From positions 20,455,368-20,519,367 of the forward strand of contig JALIRH010000004.1 of NCBI GenBank assembly GCA_023055505.1: a stretch of DNA of 64,000 nucleotides. The letters run 5' to 3'. Shown one piece after another: positions 10,112 to 23,000 of the stretch. Position 1 is the first letter of the stretch, and the number at the start of each line of letters is the position of its first letter. The notes under the pieces were generated by a model. The model saw only the letters and a list, made by a program, of their open reading frames with translations, was not told the origin of the DNA and ran no database searches. The stretch is from Callipepla californica brunnescens (lineage: Eukaryota; Chordata; Aves; Galliformes; Odontophoridae). A program made the translations under genes and the position numbers.

Positions 10112-10912
10112 CTGCATCATCTCAGAACATACTGTAGTGTTATTACGTTAATCTAAATGACCCCTACCATTCAGAAAGGGCTAAACATATTCTTCCACTC
10201 TGTCCAAAGCTTTCTGTGGAGCGTTGCTTCCGCATTTCATTTCAATCCAAAGCTGAATACATTCAAGTGGAAACTGAGCTGACCCAAAGGTAAATTCTAC
10301 TTGGGAGCACTGTAATGAAACAGGTACAGTACAGAGCTGCAGTAGGTGACATCACAGCTGCATCCCCAGAGCTGGCAATCTCACAGGACCTGAATGCTAA
10401 TTTTATATGCATCAAGCTGTTTGCCATGGCCAGATTGCTTTGCATGTAGATGGGACCTGCTCCTCAGCATTAGAAACGTTCCTTGGTCATTAGTGCTTTT
10501 GTTAAGAGAGTCCAGACCCACCTTCACACACTTCAGGCTATGGCACTTTTCTGAACTATTCTTTTTTCCTTATGTGAAGAATTTTTCATTCTGGTTATCT
10601 GCCCTCTCTAAAGTCCTTTAGAGAGGGTTTTCCCAGTGTCAGCTCCTTCTGTGAAAAGCAGCCATTACCATTATGTGGAGAGATGGATGAGCTATTGCAA
10701 GGCATACAGGGGTCGGGGGAAAGAAGTTTGCAACGAACCTGAGGATAGCGGTTCTCCCACCTTTTGTCAGCTACACCCACTACACCATTAAATCCACCCT
10801 CTTGAGCTTTCAAGCAGGGCTGAGCTCCCAGAACAGTTTCGTGCAGTAGAAGGACAGAGTTCAAAGTTCCCATCTTGTCACCTGTTGTTCCACGCGGCGC
10901 TGGCAGTGTCTG

Positions 10913-11088
10913 TCACCCGCTGTGATGGGGAGGGCTGGCATGCGGTTGGTCGCGAGAGCAGCTGGCACAGCAGAAGCTGGCGTAGTACTCGTTAGCACAG
11001 AGCTGGGCCTGCACAATCAGGCCACAGTTGGCGAGGTGCGGCTGGTCCACGCATTCTCTGCTCAGGTCCACAACGTGATTCGCAGCTG
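10913..11088 (-). CDS. PAPLN: PAPLN coding exon 26: PLAC domain and stop
   Basis: It encodes [20 protein letters not shown], then [14 protein letters not shown], and a short tail ending in TGA. Six cysteines (residues 1299, 1308, 1317, 1326, 1327, 1330) match the PLAC (protease and lacunin) module that closes papilins, ADAMTSLs and some ADAMTSs. The acceptor is a tandem CAGCAG; start 11088 adds one Ala relative to 11085. Acceptors at 11060 and 11057 would break the phase with exon 25. Confidence 0.9.
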
Positions 11089-14000
11089 CTGCAGCCAAGT
11101 GAAAGGCAGAGCCAGCTGAAAGCACTGCCAGGGCTTGTTCTCAAGCTTCTTTTCCCTCCCCAAAACCACCGCAGGTTCCTGCTTTCTCCATCTTCCCAGT
11201 TCTAAGGGGGATTGTTTAATTACAGTCCAAATCAAGGACCGGAGGGAGAAACTGACAACTCTGGTTAGATAGAGAAGGCAGTTTCTGGGACTGATTCCCA
11301 GTGCCTTGGTGGGGAGCCGTTTCCACCGCCCTGCTCTCACACCCACCCTGCTGCTCCCGAAAGCCCAGACTGCTGGGGGATGGGCACACGATGGACAGCC
11401 TTCTAGTAATGGCCAAGAGGCAGCTCTGTGCCATGAGGAGTGGGGAGAACAAGTTGTACTCACTGCTGGGCCTGCTCCTCAACACTTTCACCTCTGTGCT
11501 GGCACTGACAGAGCTGCTGCTGCTGTAGGCACTGCATGTGTAGGATCCCTCATCAGCCAACTGAATGCTGCGTATGGTCAGGCTTCCATCCTGGGACAGG
11601 TGGATGTGGCGGCCATCCGCCCGCACTGGGACTCCATTTCTGGAATGAAAAGAGTTTTGTACCACTGTTCCCACCCCTGGTAACTAAAGGAGCTCTCTGT
11701 ACCCCTTGGAAACTGATGCTCTGTGAAAGGGGTCAATTAGTACAACATTCAGCACAAAGGAAGAAGTCTTCTTTCGCCACAGCCTGTCTCTACAGTTGTG
11801 TAGTAACATGAACCTGAGCAAGTCTACATCCACGAGTCCACTGCCTCCGTGGGAGGTAGCTAGCTGTGTGCTCTGTATATAGACTTTGTCCTTTCCAGTG
11901 TGAAACATTTTTGAGGTTTGAGGAACTAAAAGAAAAGCCAGAGTGCCTTTCCCTCTCTCCAGGTTGAGGTCTGGCAGCCTTGTTTGGCTGGCATCGGTAG
12001 CTATGCACATTGCTTGATGAACATATGGGGTAGTGAGCAATGCAACCTTTTTCCCTCAAAAGCCTGTTTAAAAAAATGTTAAAATATCAGCAAGTTCATA
12101 ACCGTTCTGTTCTTCCTGGAATACTCTGTGCATGGCAAGAAAAATGCCTGAGTTATGAACTCCTAGTTACCAAAGAAAGTAAACTCTGTTCACTGAAAAG
12201 AGTTTCATTCATAGGCTGATACTTCAACCATTTTATTGACTCCAGTACCAAACTTACACATGGAAGAATAGCTTTCTTTGTGAGATGGTGCACTTCAGTC
12301 CAACCCCTCGGAGCAGAGGGATTGAAACAATTGCCAGTCCATGTCTACGGATCGTTGGCAAGAAACATCCAAAGTGGAACTGATTATTTTCAAATGGGGG
12401 AAAAGAAGAAAACACCAAATCCACCCCATACTTGGACAAATGAGGTTTAACTATTAACACATCGTGAGAAGAAAACTGTCTTACTGTTACAAAAACACTT
12501 AGAATCGCCATTCACTCCCATCTGGCAATAAAGGGAAAGAACTGTCACATCACGAAGCTGGGAGAATAGATGCTGTTACTGTAGGGGCTAAAATGTTTGC
12601 TAGGGTTAGTCACAGAGAGTTTTCTAAAGATCAGCCATAAGTCATCCTCTGGTTACTCACTTCAATTTTTGGCATTTTAATATCATTAGCTTGCTAGCAT
12701 GAAGCTCTTTGGTTTTTATATATATATAAAGTGCCTATCGCCTGATTAATAAACATTCTTTGGAACCATTCTGATGGCAGGTGTGAGAACAGGAGTCAGC
12801 CTGTTAGTACCTCAGCATTTCTATTTCCAACCAATTGAAAAAAAAACCAATAAAAATAAAAAGCCACAAGACTTTGCTGCTGAAATCTTACCTTAAAGTT
12901 TGCCTTCCTCGTTTGACTGGAATGAGAACTTGGTGACTGCTCCCCACAGAGATTTTGCCTGGGATTTTTATGTTATCTATCAAGTGGACTAGGAAAGGTT
13001 ATAGATGCTAGTTGGAGCTGCTCTCTCCCTTGCCTAGTAGGTATCCTGCATTACTATTTGGAGAAATAAAAAAACAAGCTACGAGGTTCAAGAAGAGACG
13101 AGAGAGAAGTTCCATTTCACTTTTGCTCACCTTGACCACCTAATGTTCACATTGTTGCCAGTCACTGTGCAATGAAGTTGAGCAGTTTCTCCTTCAGATA
13201 CCTGGATGCTTGGCAGAAGACCACTAATCCTCAGTCCTCCTAAACCAGAAGGGAAATAATTACTAGCAAGAATACAATGCTATGCTACCTCTGGTAGCTG
13301 AAGCTTCTAGGCCTTGAACCAGCTTAGCTGGAGCTATGGTAGCTGTTGCTACAGGGAACGTTGTACTTCCTAAGGGCTTCAGCCCACGCCAGAGCGAGAA
13401 GTGGAGATTTCAAGGAGTTTTTTTCCTCCACCTGTTCCATGTCAGAAACGAGGCCCAAGAGACACTCTCATGCTAGCAGTCCCACCTCAGCTGTCTACAG
13501 CACCATGACCTACTAGGTGCACGAGATTACCATTGGAAAAATCAACTCGCTCCTCCCTTATCCACAAGCTGACTGTTAAACATTAGGTGTGAAGCAAAGA
13601 GGCGTGGCCAGAGGAGAAACCCACTCTGCCCAGCCCTTCCTGTTTCACACTTGTGTGCACAGACACGCAGCACTGCCGCCCGCCTGGTACCTAGAGGTCG
13701 GAGCAGGACCCGGCGCTGGTCCTGGTCACGTCCATTCGAGGCGATGCAGGTGAAGAAGCCGGCGTCCTCAGAGCTGACCCGGCTGATCACCAGGGCCCCA
13801 TCTGACTGCTGCCTGTGTCTGATGGACAAAACCAGAAATCCCCTCAGCCTGTGTTTGAGTCACAGTGTGATTCCAGCCACCAGAAACAAATCTGAGCCTT
13901 ATGCACGACTTTGCAGTAACACTAAGCAAATGTTTTGCAGCAGCTCAGTTCAATCCACAACACAGCCTCTGGTCTGTGGACTCCGTATCACAGCTGTTCA

Positions 14001-17000
14001 CATGAGAGCTCAAAGTCCAGGCTCTGACCTGTGACTGAAGCTAGGGCAGCAGGACAGCACTGCCTGGCCCTGACAAATGAAACTGCCCAACACAAAGCAG
14101 AACAGCCCCTATCCACACTGGCCAGCAACAGTGTTCCCTCAGAGAGGAAACAAGAAAGGCAAGGTGAGAAAGGGACTCTCATCCTCATAGACTGCTGCAG
14201 AAACAGTAAAGCCAGCTGGGAGCTCACCTGGGAGGGGAGAGGGGCTGCCCATCCTTCTGCCACACAATGGTGAGAGCTGGAGATGCTTCCACTGTGCAGG
14301 GCAGTCTGACTCTCTCTCCAACTTTGGCCTCCACTACTGAAGGCTCACTCTTGTCCATTCTCAACCTGCAAATTCCACAAGCACAGAAAACAATGTAGCA
14401 ACATCCTTGTTCAGTATCTGACCTTCAGCAGAAGGCCTTCTTAATCACAAGCCTTGTTTTTTGCCTCCAATGGGAAAGGGCGTTCTCCATGCTCCCATCA
14501 GAATTTGCCATTAACAACATTCACTCTCCTCAGAAAAAAGCAGCCTCTATCAAATCCTGCTACAAATCAGCAGTGTGGTGCTGCACCCCTGCCAGACAAC
14601 TTAACCCTTCAGAGACAGCAACTCAGAGCATCTCTGTTACTTAACATCCCTCTGGCTAAAAGCCTAAGGAAACGTTAGCAACATAAATACATAGCAAATA
14701 GCCCAAAGCCCTGGAGAACGGGGCACTAAGTAAGCTTCCCGCAAAGTGCAGATAGCAAATACATTTCTGGGGTGTGAAGAATGCAATCACCAGCCTGACT
14801 GCACGCAAGGGCATCCACCGCACACTGCAGAAAGGCTGGGCATGGGCTCTCACACCATCCATCCTCCTGTGCTCTTTGCTCTCTTCTGACTACAGATAAA
14901 CACCATTTCAGAAGGGAACTAAACCATGATGTTCCCAGAGTCAAAGAAAACATCATCTCCCCCACCCCCATTCTCTGACCTGAATTCTCAATCTCAAAAA
15001 ACAAAACCAAAGAGCCTTAATTCAGTGCTTTTATAATTCAATGAAACACTTCTTTCTGCACTGAGGCAGAAGCAGCTAAGGGGGTTGCTGGGGATTCAGC
15101 AAATTGGCTGGGTTTTAGGCTGTGAACTCAAAAGAAGAGAGAGATCAGATCATAGTTCCATTTAGTCCAGTGCCCCAGTGTGCTGCATTCAAAGTGAAAA
15201 CAACTTTTAACCTTTTCTTTCTTCAAGGCGGAGAAACACCAGAGAAATATGCAATAAACTACAAAATATTCCAAGCTTTTTCTCTCTTTTTTTTTTTTTT
15301 TAATTTAATATACATATGTTGACTTTGTGCTAATTAAGCAGTTCCCTCTTGCTTTGCTTTTTTCCAGAATGGGTTTCTCTTTCTCATTACACTAGCTTGA
15401 ACAGCTAAGGACAGTTCTCCTGGCATTTGTATCTGTTTGAACCTGAATGCTTTGTTGTCAGCCTCCCTGGACATCTTTGTTCAGGATACGCCTCTTTCAA
15501 GGGACCCTTGGGAGGACAGCAGACAGCTTGCAACTGGGATTTTTGCCTGCTCCTATTGTCAGCAGTTCAGTATCCCTTGCCTCCTAACCATGCCCAGAAC
15601 AGCTGACCCCAGACCTTTCCAATCTTCAGTTTTTCTACATGAAGAGATGCCATATGGTTGATCAGCTGGGCATGGTGGACAAACTGTTGCTGTATGTGAA
15701 CTTACCTATATGTGAATTGCTGAAGCACAGAGGAACCGGCTGCCTGTACAACCTTCCCGCCTCTGGGTAGCTCTCGGTGCTGCTGATTTTCCTTGTGAAG
15801 GACCTGACCTCTCTCACCCTCTGCCAGAACAGCACTCTGGTACTCTATTCAAAATAAAATGCCATATGTGAATAAAAAGACCGTTCTTACTGTGACCTCT
15901 TGCACAGGGTTTTCTGTGAGCTTGGGAGAGCTCGCTGAACTGGAGCCAAAGAGCCCTTCAGCCATCTGTTTTCTGACTGACTGGTGCAGTAAGCCTGTGC
16001 TGCCGACTAATGAGAGTCACAGACCTGCAGGCAAGCAATTTTAGACTCTTTTCTCTCCTCTGTTAGTGAATATGTTGCAGTGTTCCTTAGGTCACTCTGC
16101 CTTCTGCCCCATGTGCCATTGCTGTGACAAGGTACATTTCGGAGTGGCTTGCTGGCCCATATTTTTACACTAATCTTTTGTATTTTTCTGAATTTGCTTG
16201 AAACAGCAGGTGGGAAGTGCTTTAGGGTAAAGGCTTTATCTTAACGTAACACCAGAAGAAGCCCTGCTACCTCCACACTCCCTCTTGGCTCCTGCACTGC
16301 AGAGGAGATCTGCCGCTGTGATGCCTTGGGAACATCACTGCTATGGGGTAAAGGCAATGCTGATTGCACAGTGTGGCAGCAGAGAAATTTTGCCCCTGTT
16401 GTCAGTAACTATTAATGAGCAGCATGGTAGAAGATGCAGTGGAAGACTTGAGATTTAAGTGGAAGATAAGTTACCTATAACCTGTAACTGAATCTGCCGC
16501 TGTCTCTCTGTCCTCCCATCAGAAATGAGGCACGTGTAAGTCCCAGCATCCTCCAGCTTGACGTGGCTGATAACTAAGGAGTTGTCAGACTGGTAGGTGT
16601 GCCTACAACAGGAGAAGGAATCAACTGACTCTGCCTGGACAAGGACACCAACTGGCGGAGGCAGAGTGGCCCTTCCTGCTGATAAACCACCACCACCACA
16701 CAGTGCCCTCTCCAGCTCAAAAAAAATAACAAAACCCTGATGACCACAGCAGGGTCACAGGCAGGGGAAATAACTGCAGCAGAAAGGAGGTCAGAAACAG
16801 AGAGGAATGGGAAAACAGGGAGCTGCTTTCAATAATCCTCTCCCACGAGAAGGCAAACTGCCCTTCCAGGCAGAAGCCTGAGCCCCAGCAGTCATTTGCA
16901 AACAGAAAAACAGAACCGAGCTTTTCTTCACAACTGTGATTTTCATAACAAAAACTGATTCTCTGGATCCAAACTATTGCAGGAAACAGACTTCCCATGA

Positions 17001-20000
17001 AAAATAGGCTTTCAAAATAATTTTAAAAGCACTGCATCTTAGATGGTAGTGCCAGAAACTTCCAGCCAGGGGAACTCCTGACTTACTTGGCCATGAGCTT
17101 CATCCTGGACTGGTTAAGTAGTACCTCAAGAAAAATCCTACACAGCCAACATTCTTTTGTGTAACTGACGACATGTCAGCTCCCCCAGTGCCCTGTTTTG
17201 GGGCAGCACCCATTCTGTCCCATAATGCTATCCAGTGCCTCAGTACAGTTGCAGAGTATACCTGTTTCTGCTGTTTACAGGTCAAATGGATAGCTCACTT
17301 TCAGGGGTGTTCCTAGGTTAATACATGAGCTTGTTTATTTATTAATCCTTTTTTCCCCCTCCAGAGAATGTTACCAATGAGATTACAAAGAAAGGGGGCA
17401 AGCATAATTGGCACTCTGCTCAGCAAGGACCACAAACTGCTCTGTAATGAAGAGAGCTGAGCTCACCTGTCAGAGGATACTGGCCGTCCATCCTTCACCC
17501 ATTCCACTCTGGAGAAGGGGGACATGCTTGCCTTGCAGACCAACTGGATGTTTTGTCCCATGACTGCTGTCACAAGAGAGGGCTTGGCTTCCTCCAGAAT
17601 GGCTCTGAAAAGAAAGTGATTCCAGGGACACCTCAGCTGCCCTTCTCTCCTCGTGGTCTTCCAATGTGACTATGAACAACCACAGTGCAAAGCAGGACTG
17701 GCTGCCCATTCAGTCCTGAGCAGAGGCACCATGTATTACAGCAAGCCTTCTCCTACACAACAAAGGCTGGTCTGGATGGACTGAATGCTACAAGAAATCC
17801 AAGGAGACAGCCATAGCTATGGAACTCTCTCTTCTGAGAACTAAGCTCAGCTCAGCAGATTGACAGAGATCCAGACACAAACATATCTAGTTCTACACAA
17901 TGTTGATTTTCACTGTGACACTGTTTAGATCCTGACCCAAACTCTGCATTCTAAAGACTTTCTCAGAACAACCCACTGTTTCTCCATGCAGTGCTGAGAT
18001 AAAGGCTCAGAAGCCAGAGTCAGCTACATTTACTGGTCGGAAAAGGGACACCACCTATGGATTTTCATTTATGGTATGCGTCTCAAACAAGGGCCCCAGC
18101 ATCCTGCAATTTTTTCACACTACTTCTAGTGCTGTCAGGTGTAATGAGAGTGCAAGGAATGAGAAAGCAGCTAACTCCAAGACCTGGATAATATCATTTA
18201 CTAAAGCCAATATATAGCCAATCTGTTAGAGGGTCAGCCGGGCTAGGCCTCTGATTCCACTGCAGAGGAAGCTGCACTGATGCTTCATAATGAGCAGGCA
18301 GAAAAGATCAAAAAATAAAGTAAAATCACCTGTGCAGACTCTGTGCTGGGAAGGTGTCTGTAGACACCTGGTGCCCTAAGTCTTCTGTCATGGAAGCATC
18401 TGTTCCAGAAGCCTTGTGCCACTGCTTGCCTTCACGTGGCAGCACCTGCTGGCCACTGCTACTCTGCTTCTGGGAGCGCCCAGGCTCTGCTGTTTCCCTT
18501 GTCAAGTGCAGGTGGCTCAGGCTCTTCAATCTACTTTGCTGGGTGCCCCACCGCTGGCTTTCCATCACACCAGACCTTTGCAAAGTCTCTGGCACCACCT
18601 CGCTTCTCCAGCTGTTATTCTCTCCACGTCTGTTCTGTGTGGGGTGTGAAGCCCCATAGACTCCTCCTTCTTGACCATGACTTGAAGACTCTCTTGGCAG
18701 GGGCTGCTGCTTTCTCTGAGCAGTGTCCATATGAGAGCGAGAGCCAGTGTCCTGCTGTTGGAGAGCTCCTGTGCCAGAAGAGGGCTGGTGCTCCAGGGGA
18801 CTAATCCCCACAGAGCTGTGACACACTCTCATGCACTCCTCCTCGGAGGCAAAGCTGTTTTTATTGCCATGGCAGCCACCGTACCAAAACCGGTTGCACT
18901 TGCCAACAACAGTCACGAAGTACCAGCGAGTGGTCCAGTTTGCACAGGGGCCATGAGCACTGGGCAGCAGGCACATGACAGGATATGCTGCCAAAAAGAG
19001 CAGAACAGAAGGGGACGTGAGTGTCACGAAACATAAAGGTCTGAGTGCTTCAAGTCACCTGCCTAAATGATGGGCCTAGTGGACAGAGTGCTGGTGGAAT
19101 GGTGGGACACCTGAGTTTTGCACCCAGCTCTGATTTGAAATAGGACAGCTGCTCTGATGTTTCCCTCTGTCTTAGTTTTCCCACTAGCAGAAAGAGAACC
19201 AACCTCAGAAACATTTCTGAGTGTAGATACTTAAGGCCTTTCCAGGGAGTTCTGCAGCTGTCAGGGTGGCCATGGGGCTTCTTCCATGAGGGGCATGTGG
19301 CTGTCATTTGTGCATTTCCAGCCCACAGAGCAAGTGGATTAGATCCAATTGTGAGGATTCATACATTACAGAATACCCCCACAAATAAAGAGAAACATGG
19401 GCAAAGGTGCCTGCAAACTTTCTTCTGTGCTCTGAGTCACAAGTATCAGTCAAATGCTGTCAAATACTGACGCGGGGCTCTGACTGAGAGGCCCTTTGCT
19501 GAGCTGTGGCAGAGCTGAGAGGAGGGGAAGACCCTTCCCTTTACCACCCAGGGCAGTCTCACAGGGCTGGTAACCATGCTATCCCTATGCTGCAGCAAAA
19601 GGAGAAAGCAATACAGCAGTGACCTGCCTGCAGAGGATACAGCTGGGAAACAAAGGAGTAAGGATTCTTTTGCCCAGCAACTCTAGCATCTTTGTAGTAT
19701 TGCACACTCCGTTCCCCACTGATTTCTGGTGGCTGAAAGCCTCTGCAGAGCCTACACACCACCTCCATCCTTAGCTGTAGCTCATATTTGACCCCTGCCC
19801 AAATGGGACCGTCTAAAGGCAGAGCATGGCCCCAGTTCCTCAGAGAAAGGCCTACTTCAGCTAAACTCAGGTAACAAATTTGGAGAACAAGGCTATACCA
19901 GGTTGTCTTCCCAGAGCAAAACAGCTCCCTACAGACTGACAGAGATTATACACACAGTTCTGTTCAAACAACAAAAGAGGAGGATCTTCTGTGGTAGCTA

Positions 20001-23000
20001 TCTGAGCCACTTAGCAGCTTTTCTGCATTCCCTTCAACCTCCCCTATCCCAGCCACCAGGCAGAAATTGTTTTCAAGGAGACCATTCACTACAATCTCCA
20101 GAGAGCAGAACTTCTACACAGGAAGTTTCCAGATTGTACTGATTTCTGTGTCTCTTCCTACGTTTCTAACCAAAGAAGTCAAAGCCTCACTTACGGTAGT
20201 TGGGCCTATTGAGACATCCTTCCCCTTCAGGACCTGAAGCTGAAGCGATGTTGTCAAAACAGCAGCCGTACACTGAACCGCGGCACTCGCCAGAGGGGTG
20301 CTGCTGGGACAAGGCTTGGCTTGCCTTAGAGACAGGAATTGAAAGCCAAAAGTTATCACGCATACATGAGGGCAGTAGCACATGCAAAGCACCGTGTCCA
20401 AGCTGTCGGCTGCAGGAGGCCAGCTGCTAGAGGAATCACTGCTCATTTGTTTGCCTCCTTGAGGCTTTCGTGCTGGCAAGGGTTGAGAAACTTGGCTGTT
20501 AGCCATGAAGCCAGTGCTGCACTTCTCTGCGAAGCACACCTAGCCAGGCCAGCAGCAGATCAGTTTTTTCAAATGGCCCCACCAGACACCCCAAGCTGAG
20601 AGGAATTTCCTCCTTAAATATTTTATCCTCAATTAACCTGCAGAGATGACAGTTATAAAGGACAATTGTCCCTGTTCTTTTTTTTTCTCCCAGAAATTGG
20701 ATGGCAAGTTTCTGACAGACAGAATTTCACTATTCAGGATTATTCAACTAGTTCTACACAACATGCTCCTCTCCTTCTCATACAGTTCCCAACTACTCCC
20801 TCTAAACCCTGCTTACAGAGGATCACAAGTGGATGCCCCAGACTGAACAGGAATGAAGTGTGCCAAAGGGCCCGATGCCATACGTGGAGTATTGGTCCTC
20901 CAGCATTACTGGGACAGATGAAGTACAATAGAAACACACAATCTGAGTCATTGGGGTCAAAACTGAACCTTCACATGTGTTGGACAGCTAAAACCCAAAG
21001 GGCTTTTTTTACTTACTGTTGGAACAGCTTCAGCGGGCTGATTTCTTCTCATATGAACATCAGTGTCATACTGTGGGCATCCCATGTTGTTTGGACCTCG
21101 GGCAGCTGATACTCCATCAGGACAGCATCCATACCTACAGGCAGAAGGCAGAAAAGCTACAGCAATATCTGACCCACCTGGCTCAATGGGCACAGGCTGT
21201 AAACTCCAGTAAGCCTCCAGGAAATCCAGTGCCTCCCTGCTCAGGCCTATCTACTCATAGCTACCTGCTTTGGTGACAGGTGTTGAAGGAACAACCTCTC
21301 CCCAGAGGGCCTGAAGCTGGAGTGTGTCCATCTGGACAGCAGCCATGTGGGGTCCAATAGCAGTTCTGAGATCCAGTTCCTGCAGTGGGGTACTGAGAGA
21401 TGCTGAGCTGATGGGAACTTGATGAGCGTGACTGGGATTCCCAGCGAACAGGCAACAAGTTGATGCCATGGTCCTCAGTGGTATGGATGGGGTAATTCCC
21501 AGAGGTGCTGTGGACTGTGGAGCTCCCAGAGAGCAACCTTCCATCACCAGAATCTGTGGAGAGAACTCCTTACAGTACGCAGGTGAGCATATGCTCTCTT
21601 TCACCTGCTCAAAGCTACAAAGCAAACTTTTCTGTATTAAGGTTTCACCTGAATACGTGCCTTCTGTCCCTTCCCTCTGAATTCGGTTAACCTGAGGCTC
21701 TTCTGCTCATTCCCTAAGCATTAGCCCTGCTGACCCATAAGAAATAACCTGTCACATTGCTTTTGTCCCCTTGTAGCAGGACACACGAACCTTTTTTCTA
21801 TCTATAATCTCCTTTAGGTAGCATTTTTCTCAGCTAGCACTTATGTCATACTGCTAGAACCTGGGGTGTCTGTACAGCCTGCTACATGCACAGACTCAGA
21901 TATAGTTCTCTATTGATGTAAAGAATGTATAATTTATCCCTGGCTCCAAGAATTCTAGAAGTCCATGAAAAGAACAAGAGAAAGGGAGAAAAGGAGGATC
22001 CTGCTCCCTACCACACCCTGTTTCAAGCCCATGATCACCAAGAACCCAAACAAACAAAATTCTGAACCTGTGGCAGGGCTGTTTGGGTCATAACGCGTCA
22101 ACAAGGACTGTCGACTGATATCATATCCCATAGTGTCCTGCATACTGGGGACCTCTGCAAAGAGAGACATACACAAAGTAAGTGCAGCTAAACTATGTCC
22201 AAATAATTGCAAATGCATCAGAAAAATCAACAGGAGACAGAAGCTGACAAAAAATGTGTTTCTTCTCCTGGAGCTGAGAGCACAAGATTTTGCAGAGACT
22301 GCAATTTCTACTCCTAAGCAGAAGCAACTTAGAAAAAGTTGGGTGTCTATCAAATCAACTCACGCTGTGGCAGGTAGCAAGGCTGCACGTTGCAGCTACC
22401 CAGAGTGGCTGGCTTCTGTGGTTGGATGGCTTTGCATATATCAGCACTGTAGAATTTGGAGTCACCATCAGCGCAGATAACTTGGCGTGTCCGGATGCCT
22501 GAATTGCAGCTCTTTGAACACTTGGGCACAGAGACAAGACAAGTGAGAAGGAACCAGAGTCAGAATGCAGAAACACCACAGACCAGGAGTGTGGAACAGC
22601 CGTGATTAGCTGCAGGCTGAGCACAGCTTCCTCCACCAAGGTAAGGCAAACAACAGTTCAGCTGGATTCATCTGATCAGATACGCTAAATCATTTTGCCA
22701 AATGTTGCACCCAGCCCTGAAGCATTAGGCTCCAAGCTATGCTTATTCTCTAACATCTACGTTTGCTGCTCTGCCAAGGACTGCGGTATGGCAGGGAGAT
22801 GGAATAAGCTGCAGGAATGACTTATTCCAGCCTGGCCTGAAGGCACCTCAGCACTACAGGGATCCACCAGTTGTTAAAGGGTCAGTTTTGAACTCTGAAT
22901 TCAAAACCAACAGGCAGCACTTGACAATGGGAAAGCAAATGGATAGCTTTCTTGTAAGCAGCTATCTGGAGTTCCTCTCACTGGAAGCCGTGGGTGAAGA

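Larger units (their letters stand above)
7566..10912. other. Convergent intergenic region between NUMB and PAPLN
   Basis: About 3.3 kb separates the NUMB poly(A) site from the PAPLN stop codon; part of the right side must be PAPLN 3'UTR. It contains a (CA)10 tract, short A-rich tracts near 9270-9305, and a 24-nt segment at 8862-8885 that recurs in a PAPLN intron. No open frame resembles a known family and I see no RNA gene. Confidence 0.75.

Noticed and set aside
11057..11062. Acceptors at 11060 and 11057 for the PLAC exon
   Set aside because: Both need two bases carried from exon 25, but its GTGAGT donor leaves one. The 11088/11085 acceptors fit and also match the human linker length.
11216..11463. 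Extension of the Ig3 open frame beyond the donor
   Set aside because: The GTGAGT donor at 11463 is followed by sequence without papilin homology, whereas splicing to the PLAC exon restores it.
15891..16006. Alternative candidate for the linker exon between PAPLN Ig1 and Ig2
   Set aside because: It has an open frame and a GTAAGA donor but ends in phase 0, which would bring the Ig2 exon to a stop. The exon at 15706-15820 fits both phases.
18354..19036. Several plus-strand open frames of about 75-120 codons opposite the Kunitz exon
   Set aside because: They are antisense shadows of a long exon and show no domains or splice-site support.
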